Of a stretch of DNA of 64,000 nucleotides, positions 36,877 through 46,490 are shown one piece after another. Every line of letters begins with the position of its first letter. Position 1 is the stretch's first letter. Source of the DNA: GCA-2687515 sp002687515. GTDB lineage: Bacteria; Pseudomonadota; Alphaproteobacteria; Rhodospirillales; UBA2165. The notes beneath the pieces were generated by a model that was given only the letters and a program-made list of their open reading frames with translations, searched no databases and was not told where the DNA came from. The stretch spans positions 1 to 64,000 of the forward strand of contig JASLNU010000074.1 of assembly GCA_030745835.1 (NCBI GenBank). The letters are read 5' to 3'. Made by a program: the position numbers and the translations under genes.

Positions 36877-37461
36877 TTGTTTCTCGAACAATTAAAACAA
36901 GCTTTCGGCTTCGGGCCGAGGGCAACGGCGGAAGAGGAAATCGGCCGCTTTGTGGACGGGCTTCACTCGATGACCGACGAGGATATGGGCATCATCGTTG
37001 CCGTGGCGACGGTGATCCGCGTCAACCTTGAGGACCAAAACCACCTGCCCAAGGGATTTTTCGAGAATTCCAAGCTGCCGCCGCCGCAGGTGCTGTCCAA
37101 AAACATTCTCGACCTGGCCAAGGTGGCGCGCCATTTCGAGCGCCTGGGCCAGACCACCGACGCCATTGCCGCGATCGCCGTCCTCAACACCGTCCGCTGC
37201 CTTAATGCCGCCGAATTGCGTGATCTGGGGCGCGCCATGTGGACCGAACTGGCGCGCGGCATGCCATTTGTCGAGCGCGCGCTCGGCGACGGCGAAGCCA
37301 AAAAGGGCGAGCCCTTTCCGAAACGGGTCTGGTCCGAATGGAAAAAGCTGCCGGCGGGGCTGGAGCCGCCAAAAAGCCAATCGAAAAGCCAATCGAAAAG
37401 CCAGTCGAAAAGCCAATCGAAAAGAAAGGCGGCGACATGGCCAAAGTCGACGAACACCTGA
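36877..37461 (+). CDS. hypothetical protein with a repetitive Ser/Gln/Lys tail
   Basis: A protein of 194 aa that I cannot place with certainty. Residues 1-150 are helical and look like a conserved alphaproteobacterial protein (FVDGLHSMTDEDMGIIVAVATVIR; LPPPQVLSKNILDLAKVARHFE). The TTG at 36877, 4 bases after the EVE stop, begins the conserved part; an upstream ATG at 36826 would overlap the EVE gene. The C-terminus is a low-complexity (SQSK)4 tail coded by 12 bp repeats that may vary in number. It overlaps the Rieske gene by 25 bases. Confidence 0.65.
   Translation: MFLEQLKQAFGFGPRATAEEEIGRFVDGLHSMTDEDMGIIVAVATVIRVNLEDQNHLPKGFFENSKLPPPQVLSKNILDLAKVARHFERLGQTTDAIAAIAVLNTVRCLNAAELRDLGRAMWTELARGMPFVERALGDGEAKKGEPFPKRVWSEWKKLPAGLEPPKSQSKSQSKSQSKSQSKRKAATWPKSTNT
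37372..37419 (+). repeat. 12 bp tandem repeat, four units, coding
   Basis: AAAAGCCAATCG in four copies (the third has one change). It codes for the SQSK tail of the upstream hypothetical protein and stops 17 bases before the Rieske start codon. In another frame the same DNA would read PIEK repeats. Confidence 0.9.
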
Positions 37462-37796
37462 TCTGCGCCCTCGCCGATATCGATGACGGCGCCGCCAAGG
37501 GGTTCGATGTCGAGGTGCTGGGAAAACGCCGCCTGCTGTTCGGCGTGCGCCGGGGCGAGGCGGTGCATGTCTATATCAATTCCTGCCCGCATACCGGCGC
37601 GCCCCTGAATATCCGGCCCGACAAGTTCCTGACCAGCGACGGCAAACTGATCAATTGCTCGACCCACGGCGCCCTGTTCAACATCGAAGACGGCATGTGC
37701 ATCGCCGGGCCCTGCCAGGGCCGGCCGTTGCACTGCATTCCGGCCCATCTGCGCGGCTCCGACGTGTTCATCGAAACCAGGCCGTTTAAATTCTAG
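37437..37796 (+). CDS. Rieske [2Fe-2S] protein
   Basis: A small soluble Rieske protein of 119 aa. The two cluster motifs are CPH (Cys50, His52 in NSCPHTGAPLN) and CSTHG (Cys74, His77), spaced 24 apart as in oxygenase-type ferredoxins. Two further cysteines (88, 93) are present in a MCIAGPCQGRPL stretch. It could be an electron carrier for an oxygenase or an assimilatory redox enzyme, but no partner gene is adjacent. The ATG at 37437 follows AAAGGCGGC and lies inside the end of the preceding gene. Confidence 0.9.
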   Translation: MAKVDEHLICALADIDDGAAKGFDVEVLGKRRLLFGVRRGEAVHVYINSCPHTGAPLNIRPDKFLTSDGKLINCSTHGALFNIEDGMCIAGPCQGRPLHCIPAHLRGSDVFIETRPFKF

Positions 37797-37895
37797 GCGA
37801 TCCGGCCTCGGCTGGCGCCCTTGTCTTCGCCCCTGAAATTGCCATAATCCGCATCGCGAAGAGCAAAAGCCAACAGGGAGAGGAAGGGGTCTCAG

Positions 37896-39830
<1,935 letters not shown>

Positions 39831-39838
39831 CGAAGCAG

Positions 39839-39991
39839 CCCACGTGGGGATGGCCGGGTTGGCCATGTGGGCGTGAGGCAGTCTCTCGCATATGTGGGCC
39901 CGCGCGCGGCCCCGATGATCGCGCCCTATCATAAACAGGTGCCTAGATCGACGCCGGTGTGGCCGACATTGGGGTTGGGGGTGTCCCCCAA
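39839..39991 (+). other. two hairpins after acs
   Basis: ATGGCC (39850-39855) pairs with GGCCAT (39861-39866) and can be extended outward (CCCAC with GTGGG). A second palindrome, TTGGGGG-TGT-CCCCCAA, is at 39975-39991. Neither has a T run, so these may be factor-dependent terminators, or spacer structures between convergent acs and the nuclease gene. Confidence 0.35.
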
Positions 39992-40029
39992 GACCCCCTG
40001 GGCCATCCCCTGCCGGGCTATGTCGTTTG

Positions 40030-40473
40030 TCACACGCACCAGTTCCGCCGCCGCCCGCCCGCGTAGCTGTGGGCCAGGCCCCGGGCGATGAGCGCCTCCG
40101 CCAAATCCCTGCCGTCCAGCGCGAAGATGCGGCTGACCACCCGGCCGGCGAACTTGCCGTACTGAATATCGCGCAGGATCACCGCGCCATTGCCGAGGAA
40201 GGCGGCAACGAAGTCCTTGGCACGCTTCGCCAATTGCCTCTCGCCGGCGCATTTGCCGCGAAGCTCGGGCGCATCGGCGCCGTCCAGGCGGACCAGGGTT
40301 TCGACGCGCTGGCCCAGCCAGATGCGGGCGCTGACGGCGATGGTGTCGCCGTCGATGACGCGCAGCAGCCGCGCCGTCACCGGCCCAGCCAGGGTTTCCG
40401 CCGATTGCGGCAGCGGCGACGACACCAGCGCCGTCGCCATCAGCGGCAGGATGAATGCCAGAACGCGAATCAT
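40030..40473 (-). CDS. thermonuclease (SNase-like) family protein
   Basis: A protein of 147 aa with a signal-like hydrophobic N-terminus (IRVLAFILPLMATALVSS) and an SNase-like OB fold: VIDGDTIAVSARIWLG, the catalytic region VRLDGADAPELRGKCAGE, and the later YGKFAGRVVSRIFALDG, followed by LIARGLAHSYAGG. It is probably a secreted or periplasmic nuclease of the short thermonuclease family. The family's active residues (Asp, Glu and Arg) appear present, but I could not align every one. Confidence 0.85.
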   Translation of the reverse strand: MIRVLAFILPLMATALVSSPLPQSAETLAGPVTARLLRVIDGDTIAVSARIWLGQRVETLVRLDGADAPELRGKCAGERQLAKRAKDFVAAFLGNGAVILRDIQYGKFAGRVVSRIFALDGRDLAEALIARGLAHSYAGGRRRNWCV

Positions 40474-40728
40474 CTTCCCTGCCGATGCCTGCCAGGCAGC
40501 GAATTTTGAAAAACGGGTGCGACAAATTTTGCTCGGAATCTCATATGTTTTTGTAGGGATTTATATGGATTTATAGGGTTTTTCCGGTGCTTTTTCGGGC
40601 AATCTCAACGCCGCCGCCGATCACCGGCCCGGCGCATGCACAACAGGCGAGGGCGCAAGAACAATATAGAATAAATCGAGAACTATATCAAGGGGCGGGG
40701 CAACCGTTTAGCCGCGGATAATTGTTGG

Positions 40729-40932
40729 CTAGAGCGGTTCCGGATGGATATGAACCATTTGACCGGGGCAAAAGCACCCGGCCTGCGGTGGGTCAAATCG
40801 GCTCCCTGGGGGCGTTGCGGCACTTGCCCGATGCAAAGGCATCGCGCCGCGCACCGCGCCAAATATCCCACGTGGCCGGAAAACCGATTTGTTCCCATCA
40901 AATTGATTCATATCTCTCCGGAACCGCTCTAG
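40729..40932. mobile_element. 204 bp MITE-like element with inverted terminal repeats
   Basis: Perfect 15 bp terminal repeats, CTAGAGCGGTTCCGG (40729-40743) and CCGGAACCGCTCTAG (40918-40932). They continue as an imperfect match of about 35 bases (…GATATGAA…ATTTGA on both sides). No transposase is coded inside. The CTAG at both ends may be the target duplication or part of the repeats. The shape is that of a non-autonomous element, possibly from an IS5/IS427-like family, which is inference. It is inserted between the nuclease gene and the end of the MFS gene. Confidence 0.75.
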
Positions 40933-40955
40933 TGGCCTGCCCTAAGCCCTGGCGC

Positions 40956-42215
40956 TCAATCGCTTTCGCTGTCGAACCCGGCGCCGATCTCCTTGCGCTT
41001 GGAGAAGATGTGGAAGCCGACCACGGCGGTAATGACGGCGGCGGCGAGGATCGGCCATTGAAAGCCGAAGAATCCCGACAGCCAGCCGAGGAGCACCGCG
41101 CCAACCGCCGGACCCGAACGGCTAAACAGACCCCAGAGCGCCATCGCCCGGCCGCGAAGTTCGCCCCGGACGGTGACTTGCACCATCACCTGGCTGGTGA
41201 TGTCCATGCCCACCGTGGCGACGCTGAGGAAGACGGCACAGCCAACCGCGAACCAGAAGTTATGGGTGGCGGCGAACAGCGCGAGAAAAAAAAGTGACGC
41301 CGCCAGGCAGATGAAATAGGCGCGAAGAAGCGCTTCCGTCCGCGTGATGTTGCCCAACAGGAGCGAGCCGAAAATCGCCCCCAGTCCGATCGCCGAAACA
41401 AGGATGGCGACCGCCTCCTTGGGATCGCGGAAAAATACGATCTCCGAGATGCCGGCCAGAAGGTCCATATAGGCGCGCCCGAACACCGACGATACCAGGA
41501 TAATCACGAAAAGATATTTGAGCGCCGGATGGCCGAAGGCGTAGGCGATGCCTTCCTTGACGTGCTCGAAAATTTTGCGTCCCGGCTCGGCCCGCTTGTC
41601 GGTATAGACCAGCTCGACCATGAAGAGCACAACAAAATAGGGAAGGTAGCAGGCCGCGCCGATGGCGAAGGCGGGACCGACCCCCCAGAAGGCCAGGATC
41701 GGCGCCGCCAGGGCCGGGCCCACGAAGCGCGCCAGGTTGAACAGCGTGGCGTGCAGCGCGACCGCCGCCGACAAATCGCCCGGGGGCACCAGGTTGGGGA
41801 CCATCGCCAGGCGCACCGGCATCCAGAGCGCGCCGGTGACGCCGTGCAGCATCGCCAGGACCACCAGCAGATAGGGATTGATCCAGCCGATGATGGTGAC
41901 CACGGCCAAGAGCCCGGTCACCGCCATGATGGCAAACTGGATGATGCGGGCCAGGGCGATGCGGTCGAAGCGATCGGCCAGGGTGCCGCCGACCGGCAAC
42001 AGCAGGAACAGGGGAATGGCCTCGGCCAGCGCGATGGTCCCCAGCCAGGCACCCGAATGGGTCAACTCCCAGGTCAGCACCTGGAGCCCGATGCGATAGA
42101 ACCAGAAACCCGCCGCCGCCGACCACCCGGCCAGCTCCACCATCGCGAAGTTGCGGTGGCGCAACGCACGCAGCGTGCTCTTGGTCATGAGCGTGTCAAA
42201 GATGGATCGGAACAT
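40956..42215 (-). CDS. MFS exporter (EntS-like)
   Basis: A major facilitator of 419 aa with about 11-12 membrane helices. It has the start LRALRHRNFAMVELAGWSAAAGFWFYRIGLQVLTWELT and GTLADRFDR as the A-motif, the pattern of the EntS/drug-exporter branch. The second half repeats with ALWGLFSRSGPAVGAVLLG. The ATG at 42215 was chosen because the frame upstream is proline/arginine-rich with no ribosome site. The substrate is unknown; it is likely an exporter. Confidence 0.88.
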   Translation of the reverse strand: MFRSIFDTLMTKSTLRALRHRNFAMVELAGWSAAAGFWFYRIGLQVLTWELTHSGAWLGTIALAEAIPLFLLLPVGGTLADRFDRIALARIIQFAIMAVTGLLAVVTIIGWINPYLLVVLAMLHGVTGALWMPVRLAMVPNLVPPGDLSAAVALHATLFNLARFVGPALAAPILAFWGVGPAFAIGAACYLPYFVVLFMVELVYTDKRAEPGRKIFEHVKEGIAYAFGHPALKYLFVIILVSSVFGRAYMDLLAGISEIVFFRDPKEAVAILVSAIGLGAIFGSLLLGNITRTEALLRAYFICLAASLFFLALFAATHNFWFAVGCAVFLSVATVGMDITSQVMVQVTVRGELRGRAMALWGLFSRSGPAVGAVLLGWLSGFFGFQWPILAAAVITAVVGFHIFSKRKEIGAGFDSESD

Positions 42216-42446
42216 ACGGACGCATCGCCTTCCCGGCGGCGGCGGAAAAAGCACCGCTCCCGCCGCCGGGAAGATTACTCCAGGGCGGTGTCATGTGTAA
42301 AACGGCTCGAGTCTCGGATAGGCCGATTATTGCGTGGCGCGGTGGACGGTGCGTCCGCTTGCCGATCGCGTTCCAAGATTGGGTCTCGATGGCATCAAAT
42401 AGGCTAAATACTTCTGGTTTGGATTTTACAGGTTTTGCTGTTCATC

Positions 42447-42668
42447 ATGGGATCGGCGGGTGACAGTATTATCGTTTTCGAGGGTCAACGTATATTCTTT
42501 GAAAAGATTGATGACTTGGTCGGTATTGCTGATCAGCGCGAGTTTTTGCGTCTTGTCCAATCGGTGCGGCATATCATCCCTCAACCGGCAGGGCCGGTGC
42601 GCCAGTTCCTCACCAACATAACCAACGACAATTCCAATGGCTCCCAGGGAGAAGCAGCCGCCTTATGA
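42447..42668 (+). CDS. small hypothetical protein
   Basis: A possible protein of 73 aa, polar in composition, with the stretch IIVFEGQRIFFEKIDDLVGIADQREF before a less ordered C-terminal third. It shows no recognised domain. It is supported by a strong terminator 28 bases after the stop and by a base composition that is not unlike coding DNA, but there is no clear ribosome site and it could be spurious. Confidence 0.4.
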   Translation: MGSAGDSIIVFEGQRIFFEKIDDLVGIADQREFLRLVQSVRHIIPQPAGPVRQFLTNITNDNSNGSQGEAAAL

Positions 42669-42696
42669 CTCGCTCAGACGAAAAATTGCACCTTAT

Positions 42697-42721
42697 CGGC
42701 CCCCTTACGGGGCCGTTTTTT
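42697..42721 (+). terminator. intrinsic terminator
   Basis: Perfect 7 bp GC stem CGGCCCC (42697-42703) with GGGGCCG (42709-42715), 5-base loop, followed by six T. It lies after the small hypothetical gene and before the chemoreceptor promoter region. Confidence 0.9.
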
Positions 42722-42976
42722 GTCGCCGAGGGGCCTAGCCTATCGCACAGCCAAGTTAATTCACTGAAATATAATTGATACTAATAATCAGTAACTATTT
42801 TGAATTGAATTTTTTTATTGAAAATTATGCGCGCCTCCCCATCTCGAATAAACAAGTCATTGAATATAAACCCGATTCGCAACTTTTCACTGCATCAGCT
42901 TAGTCCCTACAACCTCACTCATCCCAAGAAAAAGAATTTTTATTCAACACTATTTGGGGTTAACCGGAGTTCCAAA

Positions 42977-45370
42977 ATGTCGATCAAACTCAAAGTCACC
43001 ATCATCCTGGCCTTCCTCGGCCTGATATCCGTCGGTTCCGGCATTTATCTGTTCCAAGGTTTGGCGGTCGCCAAAAACGATGCCAGTTTCATCGAAATTC
43101 TAGGCCGCCAGCGCATGCTTTCCCAGGCCATGGCCAAGTCCGTGCTTGGCAACACGACCGCCAAGGATGTTTTCGAAACCATGAAAAACCGGGTCGTATT
43201 CCTGGATAACTACATCACCAATATGCGCGGCACCTATACCCAGACTGTTGTCAGCGCCGCCAAAAAAGCGGGCGTTACCGTTTCCATGGACCCCAGTAAG
43301 GAAGCCCATGCCGCGGTTCCGTTCCCGGCCACCTTCACCCGCTTGGTTAATGCCAAAGTCGGTGACGGCGCCGATCTATCGGTCAGCATTCTTTCCGACA
43401 ATCCAATTAATCCGAAAAGCGCCTATATCACGGATATCGATAAAAAAGCGGGTGCCATGCTCAAGGAAAATCCCAAGCAGACCCTGAATTTTGCCGAGGA
43501 AACCGACGGCAAGCTGATGATGAATTTTTATACCGCTGATATCGCGGTCGCCAAGGGGTGCGCCGATTGCCACACCAAAATGGAGGGCATCACCTACAAA
43601 GTCGGCGATATGCTCGGCATTCGGCGGTTCAGCATGCTGTTTTCCAATAATGTCGCGGTCGGCAAAGAATTACTGAACCCCAATCTTGACGAATTCAACA
43701 CCGCCAAATCGATTTTCAGTGAAACCTTGTCGGCCGTCAGAGTTGGCGGCAAATATCCGATTGATCTGAAACGGACGAAGTTTGCCGAAATCCCGCCGAT
43801 TGAGGACGCCGAAGCGCAGGTAATCATGGCCGATGTCGAAAGCATGTTTGGCAAATTTCTGACTTCTGTCGATACGGTCCTTGCCGCGAAAAATGCCGGC
43901 GACCGCGCCGTCGGTGTAAAAACGACCATGAGTTTGTCGAATAGTCTCAGGAAAATCAGCAATGACTTGGTTGCCCAATATACCAAGGTCGCCAACGCCA
44001 CCCAAAACAACATTCGGATGGCGATCATTATTTCGACGGTACTGATTTTGTTGGCCGTTGTCGTGGTGTTCCTGTTTACCTCGAAGGCGGTACTCGGCCG
44101 CATGATGCGGTTGGCGGGCGATATGGGCGTGCTGGCCGACGGCAATAACGATGTCGATATCGCTTATGTCGATGCAACCGACGAACTCGGCAATATGGCG
44201 AAGGCTGTCCAGGTCTTCAAAGACAACGCCATCGATCGCGTTAGGCTTGAAGAGGAAGCCGAAAAGCAGCGGGTCGAAACCGAAGCCGAGAAAGAGAAGC
44301 AACGCGAACTCGAAACGCAACGGCAACAAGAAGAAATGGATCGCCAGAAGGCCGAGCAAGAAGCCGAAGCCGAACGCCAGCGCCAAGAAGTGGAACGCGA
44401 AAAAGCCGAAGCCGAAGCCGAAGCTCAGCGTCAGCGCGAAGCCCAGGAAGCTGAGGAACGCCAGAAGCAGGAAGCCGAGGCAGAAAGACGTCAGATGATG
44501 TTGGATATGGCTGATAATTTCCAGTCGAGTGTCGGCGGCATTGTCGACAGCGTGTCTTCAGCCGCCACCGAGATGCAGGCGACTTCGGAACAGTTGACCG
44601 GCAACGCCGAAAAAACGTCAGAAGAATCGGCTTCGGTCGCCGCCGCTGCCGAGCAAGCCTCGGCCAACGTTCAGACGGTGGCAACGGCGGCCGAGGAATT
44701 GTCCAAATCGATTGCCGAAATCTCCGGACAGGTCAGCCAATCGGCCAGTATTGCCAATAATGCCGTCGACGAAGCCGACCGGACCAATGAGATGATTGGC
44801 GGCTTGGTTAAGGCAGCGGACAAAATCGGCGAAGTGGTCGAATTGATCAATGATATCGCCAGTCAAACCAACCTGCTGGCTTTGAACGCAACCATTGAAG
44901 CCGCCAGGGCCGGCGAAGCCGGCAAAGGATTTGCGGTTGTTGCCTCCGAAGTCGGCAACCTGGCCAGCCAAACGGCCAAGGCGACCGAAGAAATCTCGGA
45001 ACATATTTCGGGCATCCAATCGGCGACCAACGATTCGGTCACGGCGATCGAGGGTATTTCCAAAACCATCGGGGATATCAACGAGATCGCCGGCAGTGTC
45101 GCGTCCGCGGTCGAGGAACAAGGCGCGGCGACCCAGGAAATCGCCCGCAATGTCGAACAGGCCGCCGTCGGCACTCAGGATGTCACCTCTAACATCACAG
45201 GGGTACGCCAGGTGGCCGACGAAACCGGTCAAGGGGCCAATCAGGTACAAGGGGCCTCCACCGAATTGTCGAAGCAATCCGAGCAATTGCGTTCGGAAGT
45301 CGACAATTTCCTGGCCTCGATTCGTGGCGACAACGACACCGACAATGAGGATACGTCTGCGGCGGCGTAG
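42977..45370 (+). CDS. methyl-accepting chemotaxis protein with a c-type heme motif in its sensor
   Basis: A chemoreceptor of 797 aa. Membrane helices are at about residues 7-27 and 348-368. Between them is a sensor of PilJ-like and Tll0287-like (DUF3365) type: FIEILGRQRMLSQAMAKS at residue 38, then CADCH at 195-199, a c-type heme attachment motif. After helix 2 come a HAMP domain (about 370-423) and an unusually long charged coiled coil (about 424-508, glutamate/glutamine/arginine-rich). The signalling domain follows, with the hairpin DIASQTNLLALNATIEAARAGEAG. The ATG at 42977 follows CCGGAG. It could sense redox state, oxygen, NO or a ligand bound at the heme, and signals to CheA. Confidence 0.92.
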   Translation: MSIKLKVTIILAFLGLISVGSGIYLFQGLAVAKNDASFIEILGRQRMLSQAMAKSVLGNTTAKDVFETMKNRVVFLDNYITNMRGTYTQTVVSAAKKAGVTVSMDPSKEAHAAVPFPATFTRLVNAKVGDGADLSVSILSDNPINPKSAYITDIDKKAGAMLKENPKQTLNFAEETDGKLMMNFYTADIAVAKGCADCHTKMEGITYKVGDMLGIRRFSMLFSNNVAVGKELLNPNLDEFNTAKSIFSETLSAVRVGGKYPIDLKRTKFAEIPPIEDAEAQVIMADVESMFGKFLTSVDTVLAAKNAGDRAVGVKTTMSLSNSLRKISNDLVAQYTKVANATQNNIRMAIIISTVLILLAVVVVFLFTSKAVLGRMMRLAGDMGVLADGNNDVDIAYVDATDELGNMAKAVQVFKDNAIDRVRLEEEAEKQRVETEAEKEKQRELETQRQQEEMDRQKAEQEAEAERQRQEVEREKAEAEAEAQRQREAQEAEERQKQEAEAERRQMMLDMADNFQSSVGGIVDSVSSAATEMQATSEQLTGNAEKTSEESASVAAAAEQASANVQTVATAAEELSKSIAEISGQVSQSASIANNAVDEADRTNEMIGGLVKAADKIGEVVELINDIASQTNLLALNATIEAARAGEAGKGFAVVASEVGNLASQTAKATEEISEHISGIQSATNDSVTAIEGISKTIGDINEIAGSVASAVEEQGAATQEIARNVEQAAVGTQDVTSNITGVRQVADETGQGANQVQGASTELSKQSEQLRSEVDNFLASIRGDNDTDNEDTSAAA

Positions 45371-45396
45371 TTCTTAATTCCAGCCAGCTCTTCAAC

Positions 45397-45428
45397 TAGC
45401 GGGATTTTAACAATCCCGCTATTTTTTT
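45397..45428 (+). terminator. intrinsic terminator of the chemoreceptor gene
   Basis: Perfect 10 bp stem TAGCGGGATT (45397-45406) with AATCCCGCTA (45412-45421), followed by a run of seven T. Confidence 0.93.
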
Positions 45429-45545
45429 GACCCGAAGGGGTCATTAACGGAACCTTCTGATATTGGCCGCCTTCGATTATAATCGGGAAATGCCAGCGCC
45501 GATGAAATCTCGGCAACCGAATGTGCCATCAACGGGAAACCCGCC

Positions 45546-46418
45546 ATGAACCCATCTTCGAAATACCGATTTCTATTGATCCCGCCTTTCCGCCTGCCGG
45601 ACCAGGACAAATTCACCGTGCCCGCCTATTCGGAACCGGCGGAGGCGCCCAAGGAGCAACGCTTGCTGAACAGCGATTTTGTCCTTTCGCATCTTGAAGA
45701 CGTCGATTGGGATCTGCATCCCGGCGCCGAACCGGCCTACGGCAATTGGTCGGTGGAAACCCGCGAGGAATTTGCCTATGCCGCGACGGCGCGCATCGAC
45801 GGCGTTCGCGAGGCCTGCGAATCGGGAAACTATAATGGCGTTATCCTATTGGGCGGCGGCGAGCCCGGTTTCTTGGAGTCCCGCGAGATCGGCCTTAAAC
45901 ATGGTGTCGTGGTGACCGCCAATGCGTTTTCCCAGATGTATCTGGCGACCATTCTCGGCGACAGTTTCTCGATCATCGACATCGAAGGCGTGCACAATGT
46001 TTACTACCGTGATCTTGTCCGCACCCACCAACTCCAGGACCGTTGCCGTTCGATCCGTAATATCGGCTACAGCCTGCCGCGTCCCGGCGATACCGATCCG
46101 GACACGCTGACCGCGCAATGCCTGGCGGCGGCAAATGGGGAACCATCGGTGGCCGTCGAACGGGCGGTGGATCAGGCGGAGGCGGCGATTATCGAGGACG
46201 GCGCCGAAGTCATCACCCTCGGCTGCTCGATGACCTTCTTTTTGCAGCCCCATATCCAGGGCGGCCTCAAGGAAAGGGGTTGGGACGTTCCCGTTCTCGA
46301 AGGTTATACCGCCGCCATTGAACTGGCCAAATTGATGGTCAATTTAGGCGTCAACGCCAGCGGTATCACCTATATGGGGGCAAGGCCGCGACGCCAACTG
46401 AGCAAGGTTTTTATTTGA
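45546..46418 (+). CDS. Asp/Glu/hydantoin racemase family protein
   Basis: A protein of 290 aa with the racemase/decarboxylase (AroAT) fold signs: LLIPPFRLPD at the start, ILLGGGEPGFLESRE in the first domain, ITLGCSMTFFLQPHI in the second. The second catalytic cysteine is in GCSMTF. In the first motif, where the family has a Cys (for example CAGDPGL-type), it reads GGGEPG, so the first catalytic Cys is absent. It might then act as an arylmalonate- or maleate-type decarboxylase/isomerase or a one-base enzyme rather than a two-base racemase. It opens the catabolic island. Confidence 0.75.
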   Translation: MNPSSKYRFLLIPPFRLPDQDKFTVPAYSEPAEAPKEQRLLNSDFVLSHLEDVDWDLHPGAEPAYGNWSVETREEFAYAATARIDGVREACESGNYNGVILLGGGEPGFLESREIGLKHGVVVTANAFSQMYLATILGDSFSIIDIEGVHNVYYRDLVRTHQLQDRCRSIRNIGYSLPRPGDTDPDTLTAQCLAAANGEPSVAVERAVDQAEAAIIEDGAEVITLGCSMTFFLQPHIQGGLKERGWDVPVLEGYTAAIELAKLMVNLGVNASGITYMGARPRRQLSKVFI

Positions 46419-46490
46419 AATTGCTTACCATTTTGAATTAAGTCTTCGACCAGCCCGATTGATGAGATGAGCAAATGATGGAGGCAGGTT

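Noticed and set aside
42447..42668. Reading the small gene as a phage or toxin gene.
   Set aside because: No neighbour or motif supports this; it is kept only as a weak hypothetical gene.
44270..44500. Possible satellite-like repeat DNA.
   Set aside because: The repetition is in the Glu/Gln/Arg codons of the chemoreceptor coiled coil and keeps the frame; it is not a separate element.
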